DNA from: Paenibacillus solanacearum
GTDB taxonomy: Bacteria; Bacillota; Bacilli; Paenibacillales; NBRC-103111
Direction: 5' to 3'
Assembly (NCBI RefSeq): GCF_910593845.1
Contig: NZ_CAJVAS010000015.1
Location: forward strand, 1 to 64,000
Length of the DNA: 64,000 nt
Part shown: positions 30,205 to 40,322 of the stretch, piece after piece
How positions within the stretch are numbered: position 1 is the first letter of the stretch
Layout of the letters: each line of letters opens with the position of its first letter
Made by a program: the position numbers and the translations under genes
Notes under the pieces: generated by a model
What the model saw: the letters and a program-made list of their open reading frames with translations, nothing else
What the model was told of the DNA's origin: nothing
The model's database searches: none

Positions 30205-31173
30205 ATGAAATTAGGCGTATTTACCGTATTGTTTGGGCAAAAGCCTTTGGAAGAAGCGCTCGACTATATTGCGTCCAAAGGATTGGAAGCTGTTGAAATC
30301 GGCACGGGCGGATATCCGGGCAATGCACACTGCAACCCGGATGTGCTTCTTGCCGATGAAAGCAAATTGAAGGCATTCAAGCAAGCCGTGCAATCACGCG
30401 GATTGACGATCAGCGCCTTAAGCTGCCATGCCAACCCGCTTCACCCGCAAAAGGCGATATCGCAGGCGGACCAAAGCCTGATCCTGAAAACGATCGACCT
30501 CGCGCAAAAGCTGGAAGTCCCTGTCATCAATACGTTCTCCGGCTGCCCGGGAGACTCCGATGATGCGAAGTACCCGAACTGGCCTGTCGCTCCGTGGCCG
30601 CCTGACTTCCAGGAAATTCTCGACTGGCAGTGGGCTAATAAAGTGATCCCGTATTGGACGGAAACCGGAAAATACGCTTCCGACCGCAGCATCAAGATTG
30701 GCCTCGAGCTTCATGGCGGCTTCTCCGTACATACACCGGCCACACTATTGCGCTTGCGTGAAGCGGCTGGCGAAGCGATCGGTGCCAACCTGGATCCAAG
30801 CCATATGTGGTGGCAAGGCATCGATCCTGTACAAGCTGTACAAATTCTTGGCCGCGCCGGCGCGATTCACCATTTCCACGCCAAAGACACGACAATCGAT
30901 CCAATCAACGTCAACCGTTACGGCATCACCGATATGCAGCCATACACCAATATGCTGGATCGGGCATGGCAGTTCCGTACCGTCGGTTACGGCCACGACC
31001 TGAAGACATGGGCCGATATTATTAGCGCCCTTCGTCTGGTTGGATATGATTATGTCGTCAGCATCGAGCACGAAGACGGCTTGATGTCCGTTGATGAAGG
31101 CTTCACGAAAGCTGTACAAAACTTGCAGCAAATTTTGATCAAAGAGCCGCTTGGTGAAATGTGGTGGGCGTAA
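30205..31173 (+). CDS. sugar phosphate isomerase/epimerase-type TIM barrel protein
   Basis: 322 residues of the xylose-isomerase-like (AP endonuclease 2) superfamily, which includes IolE, IolI and many sugar epimerases. Expected metal ligands are visible in order: Glu in IGLELHG, Asp and His in NLDPSHMWW, His in HHFHAKD, and Glu in VSIEHED. The start MKLGVFTVLF and the GLEAVEIGTGG strand fit the fold. The ATG is 8 nt after GGAGG; a GTG three codons upstream overlaps that site and is unlikely. Single gene with its own promoter and terminator. The substrate cannot be told from the sequence. Confidence 0.9.
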   Translation: MKLGVFTVLFGQKPLEEALDYIASKGLEAVEIGTGGYPGNAHCNPDVLLADESKLKAFKQAVQSRGLTISALSCHANPLHPQKAISQADQSLILKTIDLAQKLEVPVINTFSGCPGDSDDAKYPNWPVAPWPPDFQEILDWQWANKVIPYWTETGKYASDRSIKIGLELHGGFSVHTPATLLRLREAAGEAIGANLDPSHMWWQGIDPVQAVQILGRAGAIHHFHAKDTTIDPINVNRYGITDMQPYTNMLDRAWQFRTVGYGHDLKTWADIISALRLVGYDYVVSIEHEDGLMSVDEGFTKAVQNLQQILIKEPLGEMWWA

Positions 31174-31214
31174 CCTGATAACCCCTACCGGCAGTCGGTG
31201 AGGAAACAAAAAAG

Positions 31215-31253
31215 GCACTCCTTGCATACTTCGAAAAGTATCGTAAGGAGTGC
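31215..31253. terminator. terminator after the isomerase/epimerase gene
   Basis: A long hairpin (GCACTCCTT/AAGGAGTGC outer arms, ATACTT/AAGTAT inner arms) with A-rich left and T-rich right flanks. It serves the plus-strand gene and may work on both strands. Confidence 0.85.
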
Positions 31254-31263
31254 TTATTTGTAT

Positions 31264-31302
31264 AAAAAAGCCCCGGACAAGCGTCAGCGCATTTGCCCGG
31301 GA
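31264..31302 (-). terminator. terminator after the small membrane protein gene
   Basis: A GC-rich hairpin with CCCGG/CCGGG arms, followed by CTTTTTTA on the minus strand. Confidence 0.75.
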
Positions 31303-31335
31303 CCTTCGTTTGGTTATTTTCGAACTCGCGTTGTA

Positions 31336-31551
31336 CTACAGTCTTCCCATCCAGCCAAGCACCATCACAACGTCCATGGTTACAAATACGGCTAAACTAA
31401 CCAATCCAAAGCCGATGGCAAACGGATTTTTCTTCGGTGCGGCAAGCAATCGAACGACACCGATCACGATCACGATGGTGAACAAAACGACGAACGGATC
31501 AAATCCGGAGTACGTACTGGCCGTTGTTGCTGCTCCTTCAGCCAAAAACAT
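31336..31551 (-). CDS. small membrane protein, DUF2759-like
   Basis: 71 residues with two hydrophobic helices (VVLFTIVIVIGVVRLLA and IGFGLVSLAVFVTMDVVMV) joined by a basic turn (APKKNP). The layout resembles the short DUF2759 proteins of Bacillales, function unknown. The ATG follows AGAAGGAGGT, a strong ribosome site, and a terminator follows the stop codon, so the gene is very likely real. Confidence 0.75.
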   Translation of the reverse strand: MFLAEGAATTASTYSGFDPFVVLFTIVIVIGVVRLLAAPKKNPFAIGFGLVSLAVFVTMDVVMVLGWMGRL

Positions 31552-31797
31552 GGAGAGACCTCCTTCTGTATACAGAAATGCTTAATTTCTATCTTAGCTT
31601 GACTAGCCTGGAAGTGCAAGCGGTTTGCCTTAGCTGTAACAACTTTGTCAACTTTATGAACCACGTGAAAAGGTTGCTGTGGCGAACCTTCCCCTGAGCC
31701 TCTTTGCTAAGCCAATTTTCGTTAACCAAATCAAACATCAATTATACGATGTCCACTTTTTCTACATTTTATAACTTGATCTTCCATCTTCATTCGC

Positions 31798-31831
31798 ACA
31801 AAAAGCGCCCTCAGCCTTACCCGACAGGCGC
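31798..31831 (-). terminator. terminator after uvrA
   Basis: GCGCCT with AGGGCGC arms (one G-U), followed by TTTTTGT on the minus strand, 17 bp past the uvrA stop codon. Confidence 0.7.
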
Positions 31832-31847
31832 CTTCTGTATCCGATTG

Positions 31848-34730
31848 CTAGACTACCGCCTCGTTCATGTCCTTCAATCGCCGGTTGTAATCTTCGGACC
31901 GGACACGGTCTCGCTCCAGAATGGGCTTCAAGTATTTGCCCGTATATGAGCCCTCCACCTTCACCACATTCTCCGGCGTACCGGTAGCGACGATCATACC
32001 GCCCCGATTACCGCCTTCCGGTCCCAAGTCGATGAGGTAATCGGCCGTTTTGATCACGTCCAAGTTATGTTCAATGACAAGGACCGTTTCTCCATTCTCT
32101 ACGAGCCGATGCAAGATCTTAAGCAGCCGGTCAATATCGTCGATGTGCAGACCGGTTGTTGGCTCATCAAGAATATAGATCGTTTTGCCCGTGCTTCGGC
32201 GGTAAAGCTCGGCCGCCAGCTTGACGCGCTGCGCCTCGCCGCCAGAAAGGGTCGTAGCCGGCTGTCCGAGATTCATATAGCCTAAGCCAACGTCCAGCAG
32301 CGTCTGCAGCTTGCGATGAATTCTCGGCACGTTTTTGAAAAACTCACATGCATCCTCGATCGTCATTTCCAGCAAGTCCGCAATGCTTTTACCTTTATAC
32401 TTAACCTCAAGCGTTTCCCGGTTATACCGTTTGCCTTTGCAAACTTCGCATGGCACGTATACATCCGGCAGGAAGTGCATCTCGATCTTAATAATACCGT
32501 CGCCACGGCACGCCTCGCAGCGCCCGCCCTTAACGTTAAAGCTGAAGCGTCCCTTCTTGTAGCCGCGCACTTTCGCTTCGTTCGTCGCCGAGTATACGTC
32601 GCGAATGTCGTCAAACACGCCGGTATACGTAGCCGGATTGGAGCGAGGCGTTCTTCCGATCGGCGACTGGTCAATATCGATCACCTTATCGACATGCTCC
32701 AGCCCTTTAAACTCCTTATACTCGCCCGGACGCACCTTCGCTCCGTTCAACTCTTTGGCCAGCGTCTTAAACAAAATTTCGTTAATCAGCGTACTTTTGC
32801 CAGAGCCCGATACACCTGTCACGCAGCTGAATACGCCCAACGGAATTTTCACGTTGACGTTTTTCAGATTGTTTTCTTTGGCTCCCTTAACTTCCAGCCA
32901 TTTGCCGTTCGGCTTGCGGCGTTCGGCCGCGACGGGAATAAACCGTTTGCCGCTTAAATATTGGCCGGTCAAGGAATGGTCGTTCTGCATGATTTGCTCT
33001 GGCGTTCCCTGGGCCACGACTTGCCCGCCGTGAATCCCCGCTCCCGGCCCGATATCAATAATATAATCGGCGGCCATCATCGTATCTTCGTCGTGCTCAA
33101 CGACAATAAGCGTATTTCCGAGATCGCGCATATGTTCAAGCGTCTTGATCAGTCGGTCGTTATCACGCTGGTGCAGCCCGATGCTCGGCTCGTCCAAAAT
33201 GTACAGCACGCCCATTAAGCTCGATCCGATCTGCGTAGCCAGCCTGATCCGCTGCGCTTCGCCGCCGGACAACGTGCCTGCCGCGCGATGCAGCGTCAAA
33301 TAATCCAGACCGACATTGACTAGAAATCCGAGACGCGCTCTGATTTCTTTGAGAATAAGTTGAGAGATTTGCACCTCCCGGTCGGTTAAGGCAAGCCCTT
33401 CAGACCATACCTGCGCCTCCCCGATCGACAGAGAAGTGACATGCGCAATGTTCTTATCGTTGATCGTGACGGCGAGCGTCTCCGGCTTCAAGCGCTGCCC
33501 TTTGCACTTGGAGCAAGGCTTGGCGCTCATATAGGACTCGATATGTTCCCGAATTCCTTCGGAGAACGTATCGCGATAACGCCGCTCCAAATTGTGCACA
33601 ATACCTTCAAAAGCGACCATCGCTTCCTTCCGGTGCCCAAAATCGTTCTCGTATTTGAATTTGACCTTCTCTCCGCCCGTGCCGTAGAGCAGCTTATTCA
33701 TTTGCTCCTTCGTGAGCTCGGATACCGGCTTGTTTTGCGGGATGCCGTAATGCTCACAGACGGCGGCCAAAAATTGCGGGTAATAGTTCGAAGTGCTCCC
33801 TGCCCACGCTTCGAATGCGCCTTCGTCGATGGAGAGCTTCGGATTCGGGACGAGCAGCTCCGGGTCAACGATCATCTTCATGCCTAAACCGTCGCAGTCC
33901 GGGCAAGCACCGAACGGGCTGTTGAAGGAAAACATCCTTGGCGCCAATTCCTCCATGCTGAACCCGCATTCGGGACAAGCCAGGTTTTGGCTGAACAGCA
34001 GCTCCTCCTTCTCCATGACGTCGACGATGACACGCCCATCGGCCATCTTGAGGGCGGTTTCGAGCGAATCGGCAAGCCGGGTCTGTACGTCGGTCTTGAC
34101 GACGATCCGGTCAACGACCACTTCAATGGTATGCTTCTTGTTCTTATCCAGTTCAATCTGCTCGGACAGCTCGCGAATCTCGCCGTCGACGCGAACCCGG
34201 ACGAAGCCTTGCTTCTGGATATCGGCGAACAGCTTCGTATGCTCGCCCTTTCGGCCGGAGATGATCGGCGCCAATATTTGCAGCCGGGTCCGCTCCGGGT
34301 ACTCCATAATCCGGTCGACCATCTGCTCAATCGTCTGCGAAGTGATTTCGATCTTGTGCTCCGGACAATGCGGACGACCGATTCTGGCGAACAGCAAGCG
34401 CAAGTAGTCGTATATTTCCGTTACCGTACCGACGGTAGAACGCGGGTTGCGGCTTGTCGTTTTCTGATCGATGGAAATCGCCGGCGACAAGCCATCGATC
34501 GAGTCGACATCCGGCTTGTCCATTTGGCCGAGAAACTGCCGCGCGTACGCGGACAGCGACTCGACGTATCTTCTTTGCCCCTCGGCATAGATCGTATCGA
34601 ACGCAAGCGACGACTTGCCCGAGCCGCTGAGCCCCGTCAATACGACGAATTTATCGCGCGGGATGGTGATGTCAATATTTTTCAAATTATGCGCCCGCGC
34701 GCCTTTAATTACGATGTTATCCCTGCTCAC
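31848..34730 (-). CDS. uvrA: excinuclease ABC subunit A
   Basis: The damage-recognition ATPase of nucleotide excision repair. It works as a dimer loading UvrB on DNA. 960 residues with two ABC modules: first Walker [10 protein letters not shown] near residue 33, zinc finger CPECG...C, signature [12 protein letters not shown], then second Walker [11 protein letters not shown] near 645, the zinc finger CEACRGDGI...CEVC and the signature [13 protein letters not shown]. Starts at GTG; the ribosome site (GGAAGG) is 11 nt away, somewhat far. It follows uvrB by 22 bp in a uvrB-uvrA operon. Confidence 0.97.
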   Translation of the reverse strand: MSRDNIVIKGARAHNLKNIDITIPRDKFVVLTGLSGSGKSSLAFDTIYAEGQRRYVESLSAYARQFLGQMDKPDVDSIDGLSPAISIDQKTTSRNPRSTVGTVTEIYDYLRLLFARIGRPHCPEHKIEITSQTIEQMVDRIMEYPERTRLQILAPIISGRKGEHTKLFADIQKQGFVRVRVDGEIRELSEQIELDKNKKHTIEVVVDRIVVKTDVQTRLADSLETALKMADGRVIVDVMEKEELLFSQNLACPECGFSMEELAPRMFSFNSPFGACPDCDGLGMKMIVDPELLVPNPKLSIDEGAFEAWAGSTSNYYPQFLAAVCEHYGIPQNKPVSELTKEQMNKLLYGTGGEKVKFKYENDFGHRKEAMVAFEGIVHNLERRYRDTFSEGIREHIESYMSAKPCSKCKGQRLKPETLAVTINDKNIAHVTSLSIGEAQVWSEGLALTDREVQISQLILKEIRARLGFLVNVGLDYLTLHRAAGTLSGGEAQRIRLATQIGSSLMGVLYILDEPSIGLHQRDNDRLIKTLEHMRDLGNTLIVVEHDEDTMMAADYIIDIGPGAGIHGGQVVAQGTPEQIMQNDHSLTGQYLSGKRFIPVAAERRKPNGKWLEVKGAKENNLKNVNVKIPLGVFSCVTGVSGSGKSTLINEILFKTLAKELNGAKVRPGEYKEFKGLEHVDKVIDIDQSPIGRTPRSNPATYTGVFDDIRDVYSATNEAKVRGYKKGRFSFNVKGGRCEACRGDGIIKIEMHFLPDVYVPCEVCKGKRYNRETLEVKYKGKSIADLLEMTIEDACEFFKNVPRIHRKLQTLLDVGLGYMNLGQPATTLSGGEAQRVKLAAELYRRSTGKTIYILDEPTTGLHIDDIDRLLKILHRLVENGETVLVIEHNLDVIKTADYLIDLGPEGGNRGGMIVATGTPENVVKVEGSYTGKYLKPILERDRVRSEDYNRRLKDMNEAVV

Positions 34731-34752
34731 GATCCATCCAACCTTCCCTTCG

Positions 34753-36759
34753 TTACAGCTCCGCCTTCAGCTCCATGACCGCATCGCGAAGCTCAGCGGC
34801 GCGTTCAAACTGCAGGTTTTTGGCTGCTTCCTTCATTTCTTGCTCCAATCGTTCGATCAGCGACATGCGGTCTTTCTTCGACATCTTCGCTTGTTTCACT
34901 TCGGTTAAATAATCTGCCTTCGATTCGGCAACCTTCGTCGCCTCGATGACGTCTCTTACTTTCTTCTGTATCGTTTGCGGCGTAATGCCGTGCTTCTCAT
35001 TATAGGCCATTTGAATCGAACGGCGGCGGTAGGTCTCCTGAATCGCTTTGGCCATCGAATCGGTCTCTTTGTCCGCATACATGATGACCCGGCCGTTGGC
35101 ATTCCGCGCCGCACGGCCGATCGTTTGAATGAGCGAACGCTCCGCGCGCAGGAATCCTTCTTTGTCGGCGTCCAGTATCGCGACGAGCGACACTTCCGGC
35201 AGATCGAGGCCCTCGCGCAGCAGGTTGATGCCAACCAGCACGTGAAATACGCCCAGGCGCAAATCGCGAAGAATCTGCATCCGTTCGAGCGTCTTAATAT
35301 CCGAGTGCAAATAACGCACCTTGATGCCGATCTCCTTGAAATAATCGGTCAAGTCCTCAGACATTTTCTTCGTCAGCGTCGTTACGAGCACGCGTTCGTC
35401 CTTCTTGATCCGATCCTGTATTTCTCCGAGCAGGTCGTCGATTTGCCCTTTGGTCGGACGAACCTCGATCTCCGGATCGACCAGGCCGGTAGGCCGGATG
35501 ATTTGCTGCACCATCTCGGGGCAATGCTCGATTTCATAAGGGCCCGGCGTCGCCGAAATATAGACGATCTGCTTGACCTTCTGCTCGAATTCCTCGAACC
35601 GCAGCGGCCGGTTATCGAGCGCGGACGGCAGCCGGAAGCCGTGATCGACGAGCACTTCCTTGCGCGCCCGGTCGCCGTTGTACATCGCCCGGATTTGCGG
35701 CAGCGAAACATGGGACTCGTCCACAAGAATCAGCATGTCGTCCGGGAAGTAGTCCATCAGCGTGTACGGCGTCGCCCCACGTTCTCGGAAAGTCAGCGGC
35801 CCCGAGTAGTTCTCGATGCCGGAGCAGAAGCCCATCTCCTGCATCATCTCAATGTCGTACCGTGTCCGCTGCTCCAGCCGCTGCGCCTCAAGCAGTTTGC
35901 CCTGCTCCTTCAGCTCGGCCAGCCGTTCTTCAAGCTCCCTCTCGATATTGACGAGCGCGCGCTTCATCGTATCTTCATGCGTAACGAAGTGGGAGGCCGG
36001 GAATATGGCGATATGATCCCTTTCCCCGACGATTTCCCCGGTCAGCACGTCGATCTCGGTGATTCGTTCGATCTCGTCCCCGAACAGCTCGACGCGAACC
36101 GCGTGTTCGCCGCGGGAAGCCGGAAAAATCTCAACGACATCACCTCTGACGCGGAATGTGCCGCGAACAAAGTTCATGTCGTTGCGCTGGTACTGGATGT
36201 CGATCAGGTTGTGCAAAATGTCGTTGCGCGACCGCTCCATACCTACCCGCAGCGACAGCACCAGGTCCCGGTACTCCATTGGAGAACCGAGACCGTAAAT
36301 GCACGAAACGCTGGCAACGATAATGACGTCCCGGCGTTCGAACAAAGAGCTGGTAGCGGAGTGGCGGAGCTTGTCGATCTCTTCATTAATACTGGAATCT
36401 TTCTCGATATACGTATCCGAAGACGGAATGTACGCTTCCGGCTGGTAATAGTCGTAATAGCTTACGAAGTACGACACCGCGTTGTTCGGAAAAAACTCCT
36501 TAAGCTCGCTGCAAAGCTGCGCCGCAAGCGTCTTGTTATGGGCGATCAGCAGCGTCGGCCTGTTCAGCTGAGCGATCACGTGGGCCGCGGTAAACGTCTT
36601 CCCCGTTCCCGTCGCTCCAAGGAGCGTCTGATGTCTTTTCCCTGAACGAATGCCTTCTACCAGCCTCGTTATCGCTTGCGGCTGATCTCCCTGAGGGGTA
36701 TAATCGGAGATCAGCTCGAATTTGCGATCGCTGTAGATTACTTCATTCCTTTTATTCAT
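34753..36759 (-). CDS. uvrB: excinuclease ABC subunit B
   Basis: Helicase-like subunit that verifies damage after loading by UvrA and recruits UvrC. Motifs: Walker A GATGTGKT, the beta-hairpin region ([20 protein letters not shown]), DESH box, motif [11 protein letters not shown], and a C-terminal UVR domain ([20 protein letters not shown]) that contacts UvrC. I chose the ATG preceded by GGTGAT, giving 668 residues beginning [14 protein letters not shown]; an ATG four codons upstream is the alternative. Its promoter appears to lie about 310 nt upstream. Confidence 0.97.
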   Translation of the reverse strand: MNKRNEVIYSDRKFELISDYTPQGDQPQAITRLVEGIRSGKRHQTLLGATGTGKTFTAAHVIAQLNRPTLLIAHNKTLAAQLCSELKEFFPNNAVSYFVSYYDYYQPEAYIPSSDTYIEKDSSINEEIDKLRHSATSSLFERRDVIIVASVSCIYGLGSPMEYRDLVLSLRVGMERSRNDILHNLIDIQYQRNDMNFVRGTFRVRGDVVEIFPASRGEHAVRVELFGDEIERITEIDVLTGEIVGERDHIAIFPASHFVTHEDTMKRALVNIERELEERLAELKEQGKLLEAQRLEQRTRYDIEMMQEMGFCSGIENYSGPLTFRERGATPYTLMDYFPDDMLILVDESHVSLPQIRAMYNGDRARKEVLVDHGFRLPSALDNRPLRFEEFEQKVKQIVYISATPGPYEIEHCPEMVQQIIRPTGLVDPEIEVRPTKGQIDDLLGEIQDRIKKDERVLVTTLTKKMSEDLTDYFKEIGIKVRYLHSDIKTLERMQILRDLRLGVFHVLVGINLLREGLDLPEVSLVAILDADKEGFLRAERSLIQTIGRAARNANGRVIMYADKETDSMAKAIQETYRRRSIQMAYNEKHGITPQTIQKKVRDVIEATKVAESKADYLTEVKQAKMSKKDRMSLIERLEQEMKEAAKNLQFERAAELRDAVMELKAEL

Positions 36760-36774
36760 TTCATCACCCATCCG

Positions 36775-36978
36775 CTATAGAGTGTTTTCTTTTCTATCTA
36801 AACTTTTGTGTGCGCTTTTCCGATAAATAGTTATGGTCATTTGTGCCGGTTCGACTTCGTTCGACGAACATTCCGCAGCCAAACGGCTGTAACGTTGTCG
36901 AAAAACGTTGATCATGACAGGGCCTTCCACGGGTTCTTCCAATGAAACTTTGCCTTGGTGATCGCAATTTCGGTTCAA
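36775..36978 (-). CDS. possible small ORF in the uvrB leader
   Basis: An open frame with coding-like codon use (runs such as EEPVEGPVMINVFRQRYSRL), ending 15 bp before the uvrB ATG. The TTG at the left end of the frame has no ribosome site. An internal ATG (MINVFRQR) has GGAAGG 7 nt upstream and would give about 46 residues. No family recognised. It could be a real leader peptide, the remnant of a larger gene, or chance. Confidence 0.3.
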   Translation of the reverse strand: MNRNCDHQGKVSLEEPVEGPVMINVFRQRYSRLAAECSSNEVEPAQMTITIYRKSAHKSLDRKENTL

Positions 36979-37057
36979 CCGGTCGCAGGATCAAAGACAG
37001 CTCACATGAAGGACCGAAACGAACCGTCAATTGAACCGGACGTTTACCGACCTTATA

Positions 37058-37071
37058 AGAATATTTGTTCC
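37058..37071 (-). promoter_or_regulatory. possible LexA box at the uvrBA promoter
   Basis: The minus strand reads GGAACAAATATTCT, compared with the Bacillales LexA box CGAAC-N4-GTTCG: seven of ten defined bases match. It covers the expected transcription start, which is where a repressor should sit. Confidence 0.35.
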
Positions 37072-37076
37072 CATAT

Positions 37077-37105
37077 ATTATACCTTTTTTCTCACTCTGT
37101 TGCAA
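37077..37105 (-). promoter_or_regulatory. promoter of uvrB-uvrA
   Basis: On the minus strand TTGCAA, 17 bp, TATAAT. The start near 37070 gives a leader of about 310 nt. The sites overlap the upstream region of motA on the other strand. Confidence 0.7.
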
Positions 37106-37207
37106 ACGAATCCCATTTCCTGTTTTTCCTTGTACACTGGGTTGGGACAAGTGACCGGCAGATGCGACAAGCATTATATTATAGTGAATCTAGGGGTGGA
37201 AGCGAAA

Positions 37208-37993
37208 GTGGATTTAACTACAGTATTAGGTCTTTTATTAGGGATCGGCGCCTTGCTTGGGGGGTATATTTGGGACGGCGGCCATATGAGCGCCTTGCTC
37301 ATTCCCAGCGCCGCGCTAATCGTATTCGGCGGTACGTTCGGCGCCGTCATCGTCAGCTTTCCTATGTCCCGCTTGAAAGAACTTCCAAAGGCGCTTGCCA
37401 TGGCATTTAAAGAAACGAAGCGTGATCCTGCGGCCATCATCGATGAGATCGTCGATATGGCAACGGTTGCGCGCAGAGAAGGCGTGCTTGCGCTTGAGCA
37501 GCGCGCGCAGGAGCATCCGAACCACTTTTTGCGGGACGGGCTCATGATGGTCGTCGACGGCACCGATCCGGAGCTGACCCGGCAAATCCTGGAGCTTGAG
37601 ATGGATGCACACGAAAATCACCACGAAGGCTGGGCAAAAATCTTCGAAGCCGGCGGCGGTTACGCTCCGACGATGGGCATTATCGGCACCGTCTTGGGCC
37701 TGATTCACGTGCTTGGCAATTTATCCGATCCCGGCAGTCTCGGCCCGGCCATCGCCGTTGCGTTCGCCGCAACGCTGTATGGCGTCGCCTCCGCCAACGT
37801 AATTTACTTGCCGATCGCCAATAAAATCAAAGTTCGCAGCAAAGAGCAAATTTCCGAGATGGAACTGATGCTGGAGGGCATCCTCGCGTTGCAGGCTGGC
37901 GAAAATCCGCAGCTGATTAAGAAAAAACTGAATTCCTTCTTCCATCAAGAACAGAAAAATGGCGAAGAAGGTGAAAGCAATGGCGAGGAATAG
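37208..37993 (+). CDS. motA: flagellar stator protein MotA
   Basis: Proton-channel stator subunit that pushes on the rotor. 261 residues with four membrane segments: two at the start (TTVLGLLLGIGALLGGYIW, SALLIPSAALIVFGGTFGA), then a cytoplasmic loop and the MotA signature (GYAPTMGIIGTVLGLIHV, then IAVAFAATLYGVASAN). I chose GTG, preceded by GGGGTGG, because it begins MDLTTVLGLL as in relatives. The open frame runs much further upstream, but that part does not look coding. The stop codon lies inside the motB start region. A weak promoter candidate is near 37150-37178. Confidence 0.95.
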   Translation: MDLTTVLGLLLGIGALLGGYIWDGGHMSALLIPSAALIVFGGTFGAVIVSFPMSRLKELPKALAMAFKETKRDPAAIIDEIVDMATVARREGVLALEQRAQEHPNHFLRDGLMMVVDGTDPELTRQILELEMDAHENHHEGWAKIFEAGGGYAPTMGIIGTVLGLIHVLGNLSDPGSLGPAIAVAFAATLYGVASANVIYLPIANKIKVRSKEQISEMELMLEGILALQAGENPQLIKKKLNSFFHQEQKNGEEGESNGEE

Positions 37994-38765
37994 AAAGAAA
38001 AATGAAGCGCATGAAAATAGCGAGCGATGGCTCATTACTTATTCCGACTTAATTACACTGCTGCTTGTCTTTTTCATTATCATGTACGCCATGAGTAAGG
38101 TGGACGTATCCAAATATGAGATTTTGGCGCAATCTCTCGCCTTTGAATTCAAAAAGGCCGACACGATGATGCCAAACGGCCTCGGCGTCATGGGAGCCCA
38201 AGGTCCGGGTAAGGGCGGCGATGCCGACCAGGAGCTTCAACAGCTCGCGAAAGAAGCGAAGGAAAAAGAAGAATGGGAAAAACGCGAGAAGCAGCTGGAA
38301 GATCTGCTGCAAAAAATTCAAACCTACATCGAACAAAATAATTTGCAGGCGCAAATCTCGGCGGCCAATACGCCCCGCGGCGTAGCCGTGACGCTGAACG
38401 ATCTCTTTCTGTTCGACCTTGGGAAAGCGGACTTGAAAGCAGCCGCGTATCCGATTCTGAACCAGCTTGCCGAACTGATCCCGACGTTGAATGCGGTGAT
38501 CAGCATCGAAGGCCATACGGACGATCTCCCGTTATCCACCGGGTCGGCGTATAAGGACAACTGGGGTTTATCCCAGGCGCGTTCGCTGTCGGTCTTACGC
38601 TACTTCATCTATAATTCGCAGCTTGATCAAAAGAGGTTCGTCTCGACGGCCTATGCCGATACGAAGCCGATCGCAGCGAATGACAGCGCGGAGAACCGAG
38701 CCAAAAACCGGCGCGTCGAAATCGTCGTTTTGCGAGAAGCCGCCCCAAGTTCCATCAAGAAGTAA
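37980..38765 (+). CDS. motB: flagellar stator protein MotB
   Basis: Pairs with MotA and anchors the stator to peptidoglycan. 261 residues: a basic start (MARNRKK), one membrane helix with the proton-binding Asp23 in ITYSDLITLLLVFF, an acidic/lysine-rich coiled linker (about 90-120) and a C-terminal OmpA-like peptidoglycan-binding domain (ISIEGHTDDLPL, NRRVEIVVL). The ATG follows GAAGGTGA and overlaps the motA end by 14 bp; an ATG seven codons upstream is possible. Chemotaxis or flagellin genes are not in the window. Confidence 0.95.
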   Translation: MARNRKKNEAHENSERWLITYSDLITLLLVFFIIMYAMSKVDVSKYEILAQSLAFEFKKADTMMPNGLGVMGAQGPGKGGDADQELQQLAKEAKEKEEWEKREKQLEDLLQKIQTYIEQNNLQAQISAANTPRGVAVTLNDLFLFDLGKADLKAAAYPILNQLAELIPTLNAVISIEGHTDDLPLSTGSAYKDNWGLSQARSLSVLRYFIYNSQLDQKRFVSTAYADTKPIAANDSAENRAKNRRVEIVVLREAAPSSIKK

Positions 38766-38857
38766 AACTGCCATTGTTTCAGCGCTGACCGACTACAGGC
38801 GGGAATCACAGGCAGGTTCTACCCATCACAGCCTAAGAATAAGAAGCATCGCAAAAA

Positions 38858-38894
38858 GCCGCTGGCGCGCAAAACGAACGCCAGCGGCTTTTTT
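38858..38894. terminator. terminator between motB and minJ
   Basis: A perfect 10-bp stem GCCGCTGGCG/CGCCAGCGGC with T-runs on both strands, placed between convergent genes. It probably acts for both. Confidence 0.9.
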
Positions 38895-40182
38895 ACATTG
38901 ATTTGGAGGAAGGCTTCTTGCTGCCTGGAAGCCCTTGTACTTTCGAACGGAAGTAAGCCAAGATCGACGGTTGCGCCGCTTTGGCATAATACAGCGCGCC
39001 TTGATCCGGCGCCAATATAATGCCAAGCTGATGATGCTCTCCCGAGAACACCGCCCGTTTTACAAACTTGCTCTCCCCTGCCAAATTGATAATTTCCAGC
39101 TTGCAAAAGGCTGGATTCGACCGCATCGCTTCATGAAGCTCCTGCTTCGATCTTACAGGTATACCGTTCACCTTATACACGGACTCGCCGACAAGCAGCC
39201 CCAGCTCTTCCGCCGCACTGCCCGGTATAATGCCTAATATTTTGAGCCCCTTGGCGCCATGAACAAAGTATGGGCTTCGTGCGCTTTCATCCCAGTGGCT
39301 GTACCAGATGATCGCCTCGTGCAGCACAATGCACAGCAAGCTGGCAGCTGCGAGAAAGACCGGCCACATCGCCGCTATCCCGGCCAAGCCGAGCAGGACT
39401 ATCGCGTATATAAACAACAGATTGGAGCTGATGCGGACCTTGTCGTTGGGCAGCCGGGACATCGTCATCTCCGCGAAGCCGATCATGACCGGAAAACCGA
39501 TAATCGTCCAGCCGCCCTGCCACAGGTCTCCTCCGAGCAGCGGCGTCCACGGCAGCGCATTGCCCGCCCCTTGCATAGGTACGAGCAAAAACAAAGTTAC
39601 CGGCCAGAATCCTTGCAAATGATAACCGCCGACAATTTTACCGCGTTTGCTCTCATAAAACATCGGTGTTCCGAAACGGGTTCCTTGCTTGCGAACATAG
39701 ATAGCTTCGACCAAGTGCAGCACCGCTACCAGCGCCAGCAGCGCAGGCATGTTGATCTGACTGATCGCATCAGTCAGCCAGGCAACCGCGGGGATCGTGC
39801 CAAGCGGCGGTACGACGTGCAAGATCGCCTGCAGCAGGCCGATCGCTCCCACCGCGTAAGCCCAGCATAAAAAACGTACCTTAATGAAAAGCAGAACCAG
39901 GGAAACGCCCCAAAGCAGCAGTGTCGCTCTCGGCTCCAGCGTCGCGCCAACCGCAGCCATGACGACGGAGGCGAATATCCCTCCAACGAAGCCCCAGAGC
40001 ACGGTTCTCCACGTCTCGGAAAGCAGCGAATGCAGCCGCGTTGCGAACAGTCTCCGTTCCAGCGCAATTTGCCTTCGATACTGCAGCACGACAAACAAAA
40101 TACCTACATAATAAAAAGGATGCAATAACAGCTGCAGTAAGGCATGCAGCCCTCGATTCCCCACTTCCAATGCAGCGTCCAT
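38893..40182 (-). CDS. minJ: division-site protein MinJ (membrane PDZ protein)
   Basis: 429 residues: about eight membrane segments over the first 320 residues, then a PDZ domain (LKILGIIPGSAAEELGLLVG, near 325-400) and a basic tail. This build, next to ctpB, an M23 peptidase gene and ftsEX, matches MinJ (YvjD) of Bacillus subtilis, which links MinCD to DivIVA at poles and septa. The ATG is 5 nt after AAAGGAGC; a longer frame of 13 codons was rejected for that reason. Assigned from architecture and gene order, so an unrelated PDZ membrane protein remains possible. Confidence 0.8.
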   Translation of the reverse strand: MDAALEVGNRGLHALLQLLLHPFYYVGILFVVLQYRRQIALERRLFATRLHSLLSETWRTVLWGFVGGIFASVVMAAVGATLEPRATLLLWGVSLVLLFIKVRFLCWAYAVGAIGLLQAILHVVPPLGTIPAVAWLTDAISQINMPALLALVAVLHLVEAIYVRKQGTRFGTPMFYESKRGKIVGGYHLQGFWPVTLFLLVPMQGAGNALPWTPLLGGDLWQGGWTIIGFPVMIGFAEMTMSRLPNDKVRISSNLLFIYAIVLLGLAGIAAMWPVFLAAASLLCIVLHEAIIWYSHWDESARSPYFVHGAKGLKILGIIPGSAAEELGLLVGESVYKVNGIPVRSKQELHEAMRSNPAFCKLEIINLAGESKFVKRAVFSGEHHQLGIILAPDQGALYYAKAAQPSILAYFRSKVQGLPGSKKPSSKSM

Positions 40183-40322
40183 GGCTTGCTCCTTTGCGCG
40201 ACAAAATGAAAAGAAGGTCAAGCTTCATTTCCTGAAGCCTGCCTTCTTTAATGATTTCGACGCGAGCGATGCTTTTCCTGCTGTGCGTTCCAAAATCCCG
40301 AATTGTGTAAAATCCGTCGCGT

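Noticed and set aside
34975..36645. 556-codon open frame antisense to uvrB
   Set aside because: Shadow of a high-GC conserved gene; its predicted protein is Arg/His/Val-rich with no family pattern.
36841..36880. LexA box in the TTCG/CGAA-rich stretch near uvrB
   Set aside because: The half-sites are in the wrong order (GTTCG...CGAAC), so they do not form the operator.
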